A DNA stretch of 64,000 bases from TMED88 sp964515335 (GCA_964515335.1 CAZETS010000017.1:13499-77498), one strand, 5' to 3'; positions 8,315 to 16,834 are shown, counted from the first letter of the stretch. Translations and numbers: made by a program. The notes: generated from the letters alone by a model not told the origin.

Positions 8315-8343
8315 TTGTCGAAAGCTTTCGGGCAAGATAGGAT
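8315..8343 (+). promoter_or_regulatory. MarR-gene promoter with the operator in its spacer
   Basis: TTGTCG (8315-8320), a 17-bp spacer and TAGGAT (8338-8343) make a plausible promoter for the MarR gene at 8398. The spacer contains the perfect palindrome CGAAAGCTTTCG (8319-8330). The 17-mer 8323-8339 (AGCTTTCGGGCAAGATA) matches 15 of 17 bases at 13003-13019, in the promoter of the operon that converges on this gene. It is a likely MarR binding site. Confidence 0.6.
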
Positions 8344-8397
8344 CGATCGGCGCGCGCCCGGGCCCGGCCGGCCCGCGGCGCGCCCGCCGACGAGAGC

Positions 8398-8907
8398 ATG
8401 CCCGAGCACCGCGACTGGATCGACGAGATCTACGAGGCCTGGGATCGCGAGTTCCCCGGCTCCGACACCGCGGCCCTGAAGACGATCACGCGGCTGGCCC
8501 GGCTGACGGTGCTCCTCGAGTCGTTCCAGGTGGACGTGCTCGCGCCGGTCGGTCTGGTGATGAGCGACTTCACCGTGCTCGCCGCCCTGAGGCGGTTGGG
8601 ACCGGACTACCAGGCCTCGCCCAGCGAGCTGTACAACGTGCTCGACCGCTCGTCGGGCGGAATGACGAAGATGATCCAACGGCTCGAACGACTCGAGTTG
8701 GTCGAGCGCTTCCCCGACCCGGACGATGGCAGGAGCAGCCTCGTCAGGCTCACGCCCGCCGGTCTCGAGGTGCACGAGCGCGCATTCGACGCCTTCCTCG
8801 AAGCGTCCCACGCTCTGCTCGGCGATTCGTCTTCGCGCCGGCTCGGCGAACTCGACCGGTCGCTCCAGACCATGGTGGGCGCATTCGAGAAGTACTTCTA
8901 TCGCTGA
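8398..8907 (+). CDS. MarR-family transcriptional regulator
   Basis: A 169-residue winged-helix protein. The recognition region SPSELYNVLDRSSGGMTKMIQRLERLELVERF (residues 74-105, shown in part) and the wing PDDGRSSLVRLT (108-119) are characteristic of MarR, including the conserved Asp-x-Arg of the wing. MarR dimers bind 16-20-bp palindromes and are released by aromatic or phenolic ligands. The gene converges on the amidohydrolase/CoA-ligase operon, and both promoters share one near-palindromic motif, so it probably represses that operon and itself. The ligand may be an aromatic acid or its CoA ester; this is inferred from the CoA-ligase-like neighbour. Confidence 0.88.
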   Translation: MPEHRDWIDEIYEAWDREFPGSDTAALKTITRLARLTVLLESFQVDVLAPVGLVMSDFTVLAALRRLGPDYQASPSELYNVLDRSSGGMTKMIQRLERLELVERFPDPDDGRSSLVRLTPAGLEVHERAFDAFLEASHALLGDSSSRRLGELDRSLQTMVGAFEKYFYR

Positions 8908-8924
8908 GATCCACGAGAACCTGG

Positions 8925-8950
8925 CGATCGCGCGATCGGAGCGCCGGCGC
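8925..8950. terminator. Palindrome pair between convergent genes
   Basis: A perfect 14-bp palindrome (CGATCG-CG-CGATCG, 8925-8938) is followed by GCGCCGGCGC (8941-8950) in the 45-bp gap between MarR and the convergent operon. No U tract is present. It could act as a bidirectional hairpin terminator, or be chance in GC-rich sequence. Confidence 0.3.
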
Positions 8951-8952
8951 CT

Positions 8953-9525
8953 CTACCCGCGACCCCGCGTCGCGCCTCGCGATCCGGCCGCCAACGCGGC
9001 CGCCGCTTCGCCGGCCAGGCGCTCGACCTCGAGCAGGCGCTCGGCCAGCGCGGCGGGGTCGACGTCGTCGAGCAGGTGCTCGCCGCCCACCTCGGCCAGC
9101 ATCGCGCGCAGGCGGCCACCCTCGCCGCGCGTAGCGTCGCGCAGCAGCGTCATCACCCAGCCAGGCATCGCGCCGAACGCCACGCGATCGAACTGCACGA
9201 TCGTCTGCGATTCGCCGGATCGGTGGATGTAGTGGTAGTGGGGGTCGTGATCGAACATGTCGAAGCGCAGGTACTCGTGGCGATCGTGCACGCCCTCGAC
9301 GTGAATCGACACGCCGTTGTCGTCGATGGCCCCATCACCCACGGCCTCCTCGATCTCGGCGAGGTCGTCCCCGCTGTAGTTCGCGGCGAGCGCCGCATCG
9401 TCGAGCAGCCGGGACTCCACCCCGATTCGCATGGCGCCGATCTCGACCCAGATCGTATGGGCCGGATCCGGGGGAATGGGAGCCACCGCGTAGGTCGTTC
9501 CAATCGCGTAGGTCGTTCCGATCAT
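8953..9525 (-). CDS. Conserved-looking protein of unknown function, last gene of the MarR-linked operon
   Basis: A 190-residue soluble protein that I do not recognise. It has acidic and histidine-rich stretches (FDMFDHDPHYHYIH), which could bind metal, and an alanine-rich helical C-terminus. The ATG overlaps the stop of the upstream amidohydrolase (ATGA at 9522-9525), so it is cotranscribed and translationally coupled. An exact-looking 18-bp tandem duplication right after the start codon (9487-9522, one mismatch) makes the N-terminus IGTTYAIGTTYA. It could be a small accessory or a substrate-binding partner of the operon's enzymes. No function is claimed. Confidence 0.6.
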   Translation of the reverse strand: MIGTTYAIGTTYAVAPIPPDPAHTIWVEIGAMRIGVESRLLDDAALAANYSGDDLAEIEEAVGDGAIDDNGVSIHVEGVHDRHEYLRFDMFDHDPHYHYIHRSGESQTIVQFDRVAFGAMPGWVMTLLRDATRGEGGRLRAMLAEVGGEHLLDDVDPAALAERLLEVERLAGEAAAALAAGSRGATRGRG

Positions 9526-10409
9526 GCAGTCTCCCCGGGCACCTCGTGGGTCGCCGGCGCCAGCAGCGGAAAGGCCGTCCGCGCCGCACCTTCGAGCAAC
9601 GCGTCGAGGGTCGGCCCGTCGAGGGAGAGCGAGTCCAGGCGCGCCAGCGCGTCGACGTGCCCCACCGTCGGAAAGCTCGTGCCAAAGAGGGTCTTCCCGC
9701 GGCCCGGGCCACGGAGGAAGTCGACCAACGCCGCCGGCCAGCGGTGCGGAGGGTGCGAGGCCGTGCCGAGGAATACGCTCGGGTGCTTGAGCGACATCGC
9801 GATCGCCTCCTCGACCCACGGCCAGCCGGTGTGGGAAAGCACGATCGGCAGATCGCGGAAGTAGAGGGCTGGCCGATCGATCGCGATCGGCCGGCCGCAC
9901 TCGCTCGGCATGAGGCCCCCCGACGCCCCCGTCTGCACGACGATCGTCGCCCCGCGCTCGGCGGCCAGCGCGTAGTAGGGGTAGAGGCTTCGGTCGTCGA
10001 GGGGCGCGTCCCAGCTGTGCGGGTGAAGCAGCAGCCCGACGCAGGCCCGGTGCTCGAGGATCGCCGAGGATCGCCGGACGCCCGACATCCCGAGCGTGGG
10101 ATCGATGACCCCGAGCGAGGCGAAGCGGCCGGGCCAGTCTGCAGCGAGCTGCTCGAACGCTTCGGCGGCCGTGCAGTAACGCTCGAAGGCGAGCAGGTCG
10201 CCCTTCTCGACATCGTCCGCGACGGGGAGAATCAGGCACTCGATGCCGAGCCGGTCCATCCGCGCCACCATTTCGCCGGGCGAGGCGAAGTCGTCCTCGC
10301 CACTGCGGATGCGTATCGGTATGCCCTGGGCGGCGATCGAAGCCTCCCAGAGCGCCCGGCGCTCGGGCACGAAGGCGTTGCACCAGTAGTCGATCGCTCT
10401 CGCCGCCAC
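9522..10409 (-). CDS. Amidohydrolase-2 family protein with an altered N-terminal metal motif
   Basis: A 295-residue TIM-barrel amidohydrolase of the ACMSD-like group (Amidohydro_2), with VLSHTGWPWVEEAI and LFGTSFPT near the usual metal-binding strands. The first strand, which normally has HxH or DxHxH, reads AIDYWCN here, so the N-terminal ligands are missing and the metal site must be different or absent. The GTG start has GGAG upstream and is 3 bp after the CoA-ligase-like gene. Family members act as decarboxylases or hydrolases on ring-cleavage or cyclic carboxylic acids. The substrate is unknown. It shares an operon with a second amidohydrolase that keeps a better site. Confidence 0.7.
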   Translation of the reverse strand: MAARAIDYWCNAFVPERRALWEASIAAQGIPIRIRSGEDDFASPGEMVARMDRLGIECLILPVADDVEKGDLLAFERYCTAAEAFEQLAADWPGRFASLGVIDPTLGMSGVRRSSAILEHRACVGLLLHPHSWDAPLDDRSLYPYYALAAERGATIVVQTGASGGLMPSECGRPIAIDRPALYFRDLPIVLSHTGWPWVEEAIAMSLKHPSVFLGTASHPPHRWPAALVDFLRGPGRGKTLFGTSFPTVGHVDALARLDSLSLDGPTLDALLEGAARTAFPLLAPATHEVPGETA

Positions 10410-10412
10410 CGC

Positions 10413-11801
10413 TCAGCTCCTCTCGTCGCGAAAGCGCCTGGGCTTGGGCGACGTGTGGAGTTCCGTCCAGTCGTCGAGGGCGCCCGGCCGCTCGACCGAA
10501 ACCGTGATCCGAACGCCGAGACGATCCTTCAGCCGAGCCTCGGCGGCGGCGCGGATCTCCTCGTGGAACTCGTCCGCCGTGCGCGTGACGACGTGCGCGA
10601 CCATCTCGTCGCGATTGCCCTCGCGGACGGCGCGCACGAAGTAGTCGGGATCCAGGCGGGGATCGTCGAGGGCCACCTCCCCGATCGCCTCGGGCCAGAC
10701 GTTCACGCCCCTCAGCTTCACCATGTTGTCGGCTCGGCCCGCGAACGGCCCCATCCGGCGGAGCCAACTCCCACACGCGCAGCGCTCTCGCGGATGGAGG
10801 AACGACAGATCCATGATGTTGTACCGGAACTGCGGACTCCCGGTCTTGTAGATCTCCGTTACCACCAGGCAGCCCGTCTCACCGTCGGGCAGCCGTTCGC
10901 CCGTCTCGGGGTCGACGACCTGCACCACGAATGCGTCCTCGAAGATGTGGAGCCCCTGACGCGCGGGACACTCGACCGCAACCCATTGCACCTCGTGGAA
11001 GCCGTAAGAGTGGTAGGTAGGAAGACCGAAGGTCTCTTCGAGCTTCTCGCGGTCGCCGATGTTCGGCAGCGCGCGCAGCGCGAAGTCGCGCCTGGGATCG
11101 AGGCCCATCTCTGTCGCCACCTCGGCGAGGTGCAGCAGGTAGTCGCCTGTGGTGAGGATCGCGCTGGCCTGGTACTCGACCGCGAGTTCGACCTGCCGAC
11201 GGCTGCTCGTCACGTTGCCCGTTCCGGTCGTCAGCACCACGCAGCTCAGCCAGCGGTGCAGCGCCTCGTCGAACGCGAACGCGCCGTTGTGGGTGGAGTA
11301 CGCCCAGGCGTTCAAGACGACGTCGCCCGGCCGCACGCCCTGCATGTAGAGCGCACGCGCCATCAGGATGGCGCCGACCTCGCGATCCCACTGCGTGTAG
11401 ACCGTGGGCCGCGGGGCGCCTGTCGTCGCACCCGACATGAAGATGCGGACGGGCTCTTCGTGCGCGCGGGCGATGTCGGCCCCCTGATAGTCGCCGAGAG
11501 GTGGATGCATCTCGATGCTCTTGCGGATGTCCTCGACCGTGTACGCGGGAAACGCCCACAGGTCGTCGAGACACTGCAGGTCGCGCGGCGAGACGCCGGC
11601 TTCGGACCAGCGCTCGCGGAAGAAGGGCACCTGCGCGGCCCGCTCGGCGCGATCGCGCAGACGAGCGAGCTGAAGAGCTTCGATCTCCTGCGGCTCGGCC
11701 AGGTAGTCCGACTCGAAGTACTCCGGGGGCGGCGCATAGCTGCGCATCAGCGCCTGGTAGTCGACGGCCTCGAAGGGCCTTCGCAGGCCGCCCTGGGTCA
11801 T
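10413..11801 (-). CDS. Phenylacetate-CoA-ligase-like adenylate-forming enzyme
   Basis: A 462-residue acyl/aryl-CoA ligase-type protein. The AMP/ATP loop SGATTGAPRPTVYT is at residues 123-136, a YHSYGFHEVQ motif follows, and the hinge GRADNMVKLRGVNVWP leads into a small C-terminal domain as in PaaK. A Cys pair (CACGSW) near 330 also resembles PaaK. It starts at ATG 11801, overlapping the upstream amidohydrolase stop (ATGA). PaaK-type enzymes activate aromatic acids with ATP and CoA. An aromatic or cyclic acid substrate fits the MarR regulator, but is inferred. Confidence 0.8.
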   Translation of the reverse strand: MTQGGLRRPFEAVDYQALMRSYAPPPEYFESDYLAEPQEIEALQLARLRDRAERAAQVPFFRERWSEAGVSPRDLQCLDDLWAFPAYTVEDIRKSIEMHPPLGDYQGADIARAHEEPVRIFMSGATTGAPRPTVYTQWDREVGAILMARALYMQGVRPGDVVLNAWAYSTHNGAFAFDEALHRWLSCVVLTTGTGNVTSSRRQVELAVEYQASAILTTGDYLLHLAEVATEMGLDPRRDFALRALPNIGDREKLEETFGLPTYHSYGFHEVQWVAVECPARQGLHIFEDAFVVQVVDPETGERLPDGETGCLVVTEIYKTGSPQFRYNIMDLSFLHPRERCACGSWLRRMGPFAGRADNMVKLRGVNVWPEAIGEVALDDPRLDPDYFVRAVREGNRDEMVAHVVTRTADEFHEEIRAAAEARLKDRLGVRITVSVERPGALDDWTELHTSPKPRRFRDERS

Positions 11802-12967
11802 CTGACCGGCGCCCCCTCTTTGAGCTCCCCGGGCAGATGGGAGTCTGGAAAGCGGTAGAAGTCGATCGCGTTGTCCCAGAGGATCTTGCGCTTGCTCTCT
11901 TCGGAAACGCGCTCCTGGCCGAGGAACGTCGACACCGCACGGGGATACTTCGAGTCGGGATGCGGGAAGTCGGTCTCGAAGAGGATCCGATCGTCGCCGA
12001 GCTCGTCGATTGCGTGGTAGAGCAGATGCTCGTCGCACTCGGTCGTCACCCAGCAGTTCGAGAGGAAGTAGTCCTTCGGCGCTTTCGTACACTGCGGCGC
12101 CTCGAGCCAGCCGGCCAGCTCGACGTGCTCTTCGACGCGATGCAGCCACCAGGGCACCCAGGCCGACCCCGCCTCCATGTAGGCGACGCGAAGCCGGGGA
12201 AACCTCTCGTAGACGCCGTTGGCGATCATCGACAGCATCGCCATCTGGGCCTCCATGGGGTGCACGCACGCGTGCCACTCGACGAAGCTCTCGAAGCGGT
12301 CCTCGCCGGCCGAAGTGCCGACGAGCCCCATGAACTCGTGGGTCGCAAACGAAACGTCGAGGTCCTGGAGGAGGGCGTAGAGCGGGTCGTAGTAGGCATC
12401 GCCGAGCGTGCGATGACCGAACGGATTCGGGCGCGCCCAGAAGCAGCGGATGCCGAGGTGCTCGTAGGCGTACTGGACCTCCTCGACGGCGCGCGTGACA
12501 TCGCCGAGCGGAACGGGGCCGGCGGCCAGCACGCGTCCTCCCGAGGTCTCACGCATCTCTTCGGCCCACCGGCAGTAGGCCCGGGCCATCGCGGCCTGCA
12601 GGTCGGGATCGATGCCCTCGATCCACATGTCGTAGCCGGGTCCGTACAGGACGCAGAGGTCGACGCCCTCGACCTCGAGCGACTCGGCGACGCTGGCCCC
12701 GTCGAAGCCGCGCGTCACGACGTCACCGTACTTGGCCACCATGGCCTCGGTGGTCCAACGCACGGCCTCCTGCTGCCGACCGTAGAGCGTCTTGTGGCTC
12801 TGCGTGTACCTTCCGTCCACCGTCGCGGGCCGGAAGCGGTCCATGCCCTCGAAGGGCTGCCGCCACGAGACCCGGGCCCGATAGGGCTCGTCGAGGAAGC
12901 GCTCCCAGAGGTCCTTCGGCTCGACGACGTGTGCGTCAGCATCGAAGACCTTGAATCCGTCTCGCAT
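11798..12967 (-). CDS. Amidohydrolase-2 family metal-dependent hydrolase or decarboxylase
   Basis: A 389-residue protein with the family opening FDADAHVVEP (residues 7-16, a DxDxH variant), FATHEF in the middle barrel and FETDFPHPDSKYP near the C-terminus, where the last Asp completes the metal site. These proteins resemble ACMSD and o-phthalate or gamma-resorcylate decarboxylases. The ATG at 12967 has GGGGAGG upstream; the longer open frame to 13015 covers the promoter and was rejected. It is the first gene of the MarR-linked operon and overlaps the next gene by 4 bp. Substrate unknown. Confidence 0.8.
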   Translation of the reverse strand: MRDGFKVFDADAHVVEPKDLWERFLDEPYRARVSWRQPFEGMDRFRPATVDGRYTQSHKTLYGRQQEAVRWTTEAMVAKYGDVVTRGFDGASVAESLEVEGVDLCVLYGPGYDMWIEGIDPDLQAAMARAYCRWAEEMRETSGGRVLAAGPVPLGDVTRAVEEVQYAYEHLGIRCFWARPNPFGHRTLGDAYYDPLYALLQDLDVSFATHEFMGLVGTSAGEDRFESFVEWHACVHPMEAQMAMLSMIANGVYERFPRLRVAYMEAGSAWVPWWLHRVEEHVELAGWLEAPQCTKAPKDYFLSNCWVTTECDEHLLYHAIDELGDDRILFETDFPHPDSKYPRAVSTFLGQERVSEESKRKILWDNAIDFYRFPDSHLPGELKEGAPVR

Positions 12968-12986
12968 CGACCCGACCTCCCCGGCG

Positions 12987-13019
12987 ACTCTAGATCGCAG
13001 ATAGCTTCCGCGCAAGATA
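12987..13019 (-). promoter_or_regulatory. Operon promoter with shared MarR-type motif
   Basis: Reading toward the amidohydrolase start: TTGCGC (13015-13010), 17-bp spacer, TAGAGT (12992-12987). The 17-mer at 13003-13019 (plus strand AGCTTCCGCGCAAGATA) is 15/17 identical to the one in the MarR promoter and overlaps this -35 element, so binding would block polymerase. The start codon is 20 bp past the -10. Confidence 0.6.
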
Positions 13020-13053
13020 AATGCGGCCGGACGCGAGCGGCGGCTGAGGTCGA

Positions 13054-14328
13054 TCAGAGGCCCTTGGGGTCGGCCACGAACTCGCCGTCGCGCATCACGG
13101 CGAGCAGGTTCACCGGATCACCGAGGACCGAGATGTTCTTGCTGGGATCCCCCTTCACGGCCACCAGATCCGCGATCCGACCCGGCGCCACGACGCCGAG
13201 AGCGTCGCCCATCCCCATGCACTCCGTCCCGTTCCGACACGCCCAGCGGATCACGTCCAGCGGATCGATCCCCACTTCGTCGACGTAGAGCTCCATCTCA
13301 CGCACGTAGTCGCCGTGGGGCGTCATCTCCGTCCCCCAGTCGTCGCCCACCATCAGCTTGACGCCGGCGGCATTGGCTTCGGGGAGAATCTCGCACATGT
13401 GCTCGAAGTCGCGTTGCAGCGTCATGCCGAAGGGCTCGTTCTCGGAGCCGTCGCCGCGGGACTTCAAGGTGTCGATGATGGCCCGCGTGAGATAGAGGCT
13501 GGGGCAGACGAAGGTGCCCGCTTCGAGCATCGCGTCGATGCACGCGCGGTCCATGCCATCGACGTGGTCGAGCACGTCGACGCCGGCGCGTATGCACTCG
13601 AGGATCCGGTCGCGATGGGTGACGTGGCAGCGGATCAGACGGCCGCGATGATGGGTCGACTCGACGGCCGCCTCGAGCTCGTCCTGCGTCATCGAGACGA
13701 AGTCGGCGCCGTAGATGAGCGCATGGCCGCTGTCGGCAAAGATCTTGATGATCTCGGCCCCCTCGCGGATCTCGGCGCGCACGCCCTTGCGAAACTCGTC
13801 GGCACCATCGCAGATGCGCTGACCGCCGCGCGCGGTGATCCCCCACCACCAGAACTCGGGCAGCTCGTTGGAGTCGCCGGTGGTGATGAGCCAACGGCCA
13901 CTCGCCATGATCCGCGGCCCGGGTAGCACGCCGTCGTCGATGGCCTGCTTGAGCTGGGCGTCGATCGCATCGCCCACAGCAGCGCCGATCACGCTCGTGA
14001 AGCCGCGATCGAGGGCCAGGCGCGCGTTCTTCGCGGCAAGCAGCATCAGGTAGCCGGGCGGCTTCTCGAGTCCGACCGGAGGCGGCGTGAAGTCGAGCCC
14101 CTGGTACGACCCGTGCCAGTGGGCCTGCACCATGCCGGGCATCAGCGTATGGCCGTCCATTGCGACCACGCGATCTCCCGGACGGATCGTGACGGCGCCG
14201 TCCGGGGCCACCTCGGCTATCCGGCCGTGCTCGACGACCACGCTCTGGTGGGGGCGCGACGGGCTCTCGCCGTCCAGCAGATTGGCGCCGGTGAAGACGA
14301 TGCGGGGCTGAGTGGACGGCGACTGCAT
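13054..14328 (-). CDS. Imidazolonepropionase-like metal-dependent amidohydrolase
   Basis: A 424-residue amidohydrolase-1 protein. The binuclear zinc site is visible: His70-Trp-His72, Lys195 (IIKIFADSGH, carbamylated in relatives), His235/His238, His255 and Asp329/Asp330 in MVGDDWG. The relatives include prolidase-type and arginine-carboxypeptidase-type enzymes as well as imidazolonepropionase-like proteins. The ATG at 14328 was chosen where the family homology starts; the open frame upstream is arginine-rich and unlike protein. No signal peptide. It stands alone between the MarR operon and NagA, on the opposite strand to NagA. Substrate not readable. Confidence 0.8.
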   Translation of the reverse strand: MQSPSTQPRIVFTGANLLDGESPSRPHQSVVVEHGRIAEVAPDGAVTIRPGDRVVAMDGHTLMPGMVQAHWHGSYQGLDFTPPPVGLEKPPGYLMLLAAKNARLALDRGFTSVIGAAVGDAIDAQLKQAIDDGVLPGPRIMASGRWLITTGDSNELPEFWWWGITARGGQRICDGADEFRKGVRAEIREGAEIIKIFADSGHALIYGADFVSMTQDELEAAVESTHHRGRLIRCHVTHRDRILECIRAGVDVLDHVDGMDRACIDAMLEAGTFVCPSLYLTRAIIDTLKSRGDGSENEPFGMTLQRDFEHMCEILPEANAAGVKLMVGDDWGTEMTPHGDYVREMELYVDEVGIDPLDVIRWACRNGTECMGMGDALGVVAPGRIADLVAVKGDPSKNISVLGDPVNLLAVMRDGEFVADPKGL

Positions 14329-14530
14329 GTCGGGACCTCGCGCTCGGGGCGCAACGGGAGCCATCGCCGGGCTGGCCACCCGTCCGCGCGCCGTTTTCGA
14401 TCGACAATCCTGGCGGACCCGAGGTTGACTCGTCAACCGCGGATTCGTGCGCGGAGTCTCCCCGCGCAGCGCTACCCTTCGCCCTCGAGCCGGCGGTCGG
14501 AAGCGACCCGACGGGCTCGCCGGAGGCCCC

Positions 14531-15685
14531 ATGAGTCGTTGCGCGCTCTTCGGAGCGCACCTGGTCGACCCCGAACTCGACGAGCCCGTCGAAGCGACCC
14601 TGCTCGTCGAGAACGGCCACATCGTCGATCGGCTCCGTCCGGACGCCGAGCCGGGCGGCGACTGGCCGCGCGCCGACCTGTTCGGGCGCCTGGTCGCGCC
14701 GGGCTTCATCGACCTCCACTTCCACGGAGAGCTGTTCGCAGCGCCCTGCGACGCGTTCGCCGGCGCGCTGGCGAGGGCCGGTGACGAGATGCTCGCGCAC
14801 GGCACGACCGCCTTTCTCGCCACCACGGTCAGCTGGGACCACGAGGCGACGCTCGAACGCGTCGGCGAGCTGACCCGGCTGATCGGCTCGGGCAACGCCC
14901 CCGGAGCTGCCTGCCTCGGGCTGCACCTCGAGGGGCCGTGGCTCAGCGCCGAAGCGCCGGGCGCCATGGCGGCCGGCTGCCTCCGCCCGTTCGAGCCCCG
15001 GCGCGACCGCGACGTGCTCGACCGCGCCGGCGAGCTGCTTCGCATGGTGACGCTCGCCCCCGAGATCGAAGGCGCCGCCGCGTTGCTCGACGAGCTGGCG
15101 CGAAGGGACGTGGTGGCCTCGCTCGGACACTCGCGGGCCGCTCGCGATCAGATCGACGCCGGCATCGCGCGCGGCCTGCGCCACGTCACGCATCTCTTCA
15201 ACGCGATGGGTCCCTTCCATCACCGCGCGCCGGGTGTCGCTGGCCACGTGCTCGCCGAGGACCGCCTCAGCTGCGACCTCATCTGCGACGGACACCACGT
15301 GCACCCCGACGCCTTCCGGATCGCGGCGCGTACGCTCTCCGAACGGCTGCTGCTCATCAGCGACCGGGTCGACCTGCCGGGCTGGTCGGACGACGCAGCC
15401 TCGCCCGGCGCTCCCGCGCGACTCGCCGACGGCACCATCGCGGGCAGCCGGCTCGGCCAACACCAGGCCGTCCGCAACGCGATGGCGTTCGGCGGGCTGC
15501 CGCTCACCCGGGCCGTCGCCGCCGCGAGCCTGCGCCCTGCCCGACTGCTAGGCATCGAGCACACGCACGGCACGCTTCGGCGCGGCGCCCGCGCCGACCT
15601 GGCGATCCTCGACGACGAGGGTCGACTGCTCGAGACGTGGATGGGCGGCCGCCCGGTCTGGGTGCGCGGCGCAGCCGCCGCCTGA
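14531..15685 (+). CDS. nagA: N-acetylglucosamine-6-phosphate deacetylase
   Basis: A 384-residue NagA. Motifs in order: His63-Phe-His65, Glu134 (LHLEGPWLS), His200 (ASLGHS), HVTHLFNAM with His221, and the catalytic Asp278 (LLISDRV). It hydrolyses the N-acetyl group from GlcNAc-6-phosphate in the cytoplasm, feeding glucosamine-6-phosphate into cell-wall recycling or glycolysis. GGAGG precedes the ATG by 4 bp. A TACCCT box at 14473-14478 may be its -10. No nagB, PTS or transporter is adjacent, so a recycling role is as likely as growth on GlcNAc. Confidence 0.85.
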   Translation: MSRCALFGAHLVDPELDEPVEATLLVENGHIVDRLRPDAEPGGDWPRADLFGRLVAPGFIDLHFHGELFAAPCDAFAGALARAGDEMLAHGTTAFLATTVSWDHEATLERVGELTRLIGSGNAPGAACLGLHLEGPWLSAEAPGAMAAGCLRPFEPRRDRDVLDRAGELLRMVTLAPEIEGAAALLDELARRDVVASLGHSRAARDQIDAGIARGLRHVTHLFNAMGPFHHRAPGVAGHVLAEDRLSCDLICDGHHVHPDAFRIAARTLSERLLLISDRVDLPGWSDDAASPGAPARLADGTIAGSRLGQHQAVRNAMAFGGLPLTRAVAAASLRPARLLGIEHTHGTLRRGARADLAILDDEGRLLETWMGGRPVWVRGAAAA

Positions 15686-15795
15686 GCGATCGGGAACCCG
15701 GCGCCGTCGCGCGGCCCCTATACGGCCGCGCGCTCGAGCGTGCGGCCGCCGCGCTCCGCCGGCGTTAGACTCGCAGTTCATCTCCGGAGACCCGG

Positions 15796-16479
15796 TTGGC
15801 CGAACACACCGCTTCTTCCCCCGCACGCCGCCTGCTGCGTCCGGCCATCGGGCTCGTGGTTCTCGGCGTACTCGTCGTGGCCGCTCAGCAGATGCGCAGC
15901 GAGTTGGGCATCGAGTGGTCGGCCGAATCGATCCAGTCGGCGGTGCGGCGGCTCGGCCCCCTCGCGCCGATCGGCTTCGTCGTCATGGTGATGGTCCGGC
16001 AGCTGCTCGCACTGCCCTCGGTGATCGTGATGACCTCGGCGGGCCTGCTCTTCGGCGCGCCGCTCGGGGCGCTGGTCGCCGGCGCAGGCATCGGCCTGAA
16101 CGCCCTGGTCCTCTATGGCATGGCTCGCTTCATGGGGCGCGACTGGGTGCTGCCGCGCCTCGAGGCCCGCTACCCCGACTTCGAGTCCCGCACGAACGCC
16201 GCGGGACCGTTCTTCGTGGCCGCCATGACCGCGCACCCGATGGGCCTGCTCACTCCCTTCCACTTCGCGGCCGGCATCACCCGCATGTCGCTGCCCGTGT
16301 TCGCGCTCGCGGTCTTCCCGGCCGCGCTCTTCCGCGCCGCCTGCTACGCGTTCCTCGGCGCGAACCTGCTCGAGCCGGGCTCGCCGCGCTTCTGGCTCGC
16401 CACCGGGGTTCTGATCGCCGTGGGCGTGCTTCCGCTCGCGCATCCGGGATTCCGGGCGCGGCTGCTGGGGCGGAGCTGA
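15796..16479 (+). CDS. VTT/TVP38-family (DedA-like) membrane protein
   Basis: A 227-residue protein with about five membrane segments and the VTT-type core (LPSVIVMTSAGLLFGAPLGALVAG, then FRAACYAFLGANLL). These proteins are thought to be lipid scramblases or transporters in the inner membrane. The TTG start has GGAG 6 bp upstream; no ATG fits the frame. A TAGACT box at 15766-15771 is a possible -10. It converges on the Rieske genes downstream. Function beyond the family level is unknown. Confidence 0.75.
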   Translation: MAEHTASSPARRLLRPAIGLVVLGVLVVAAQQMRSELGIEWSAESIQSAVRRLGPLAPIGFVVMVMVRQLLALPSVIVMTSAGLLFGAPLGALVAGAGIGLNALVLYGMARFMGRDWVLPRLEARYPDFESRTNAAGPFFVAAMTAHPMGLLTPFHFAAGITRMSLPVFALAVFPAALFRAACYAFLGANLLEPGSPRFWLATGVLIAVGVLPLAHPGFRARLLGRS

Positions 16480-16522
16480 GACCGGGCTTCCACCTCGCGC
16501 CGGCGACGTGGCCCGCGCAGCA

Positions 16523-16834
16523 TCAAACGCGGACGCGTACGCGCGCTCCGCTGCGCTCGACCGCGAAGCTGCGGATCGGCTGGCGGGCCGGCAAAGCCAG
16601 CGCTTCGCCTGTGCGCACGTCGAAGACCGCGCCGTGCAGCACGCACTCGAGCTCGCACCCCTCGAGCACACCTTCCGACAGCGGCACCGTGGCGTGGCTG
16701 CAGATGTTCTCCACCGCGTAGATCTCGCCGTCCACGTTGCAGAGCAGCACGCTCGTGCCGTCGTGCTCGACCACCCGCATGGCGCCGGGGGCGAGGTCCG
16801 AGACGTCCACCTCCAGAGCGGCGTCGTCGCTCAC
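16523..16834 (-). CDS. Small Rieske [2Fe-2S] ferredoxin
   Basis: A 103-residue Rieske ferredoxin: ENICSHATVPLSEG supplies Cys and His, and ECVLHGAVFD supplies the second Cys and His, giving CxH...CxxH. Small Rieske ferredoxins pass electrons from a reductase to the oxygenase of bacterial aromatic-ring dioxygenases. The GTG start overlaps the stop of the upstream oxygenase (GTGA at 16831-16834), so the two are coupled and probably work together. No reductase gene is adjacent. Confidence 0.9.
   Translation of the reverse strand: MSDDAALEVDVSDLAPGAMRVVEHDGTSVLLCNVDGEIYAVENICSHATVPLSEGVLEGCELECVLHGAVFDVRTGEALALPARQPIRSFAVERSGARVRVRV

Noticed and set aside
12968..13015. Upstream extension of the amidohydrolase start from ATG 12967 to TTG 13015
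   Set aside because: The extra 16 residues overlap the promoter and motif, while ATG 12967 has a good GGGGAGG ribosome-binding site and family start.
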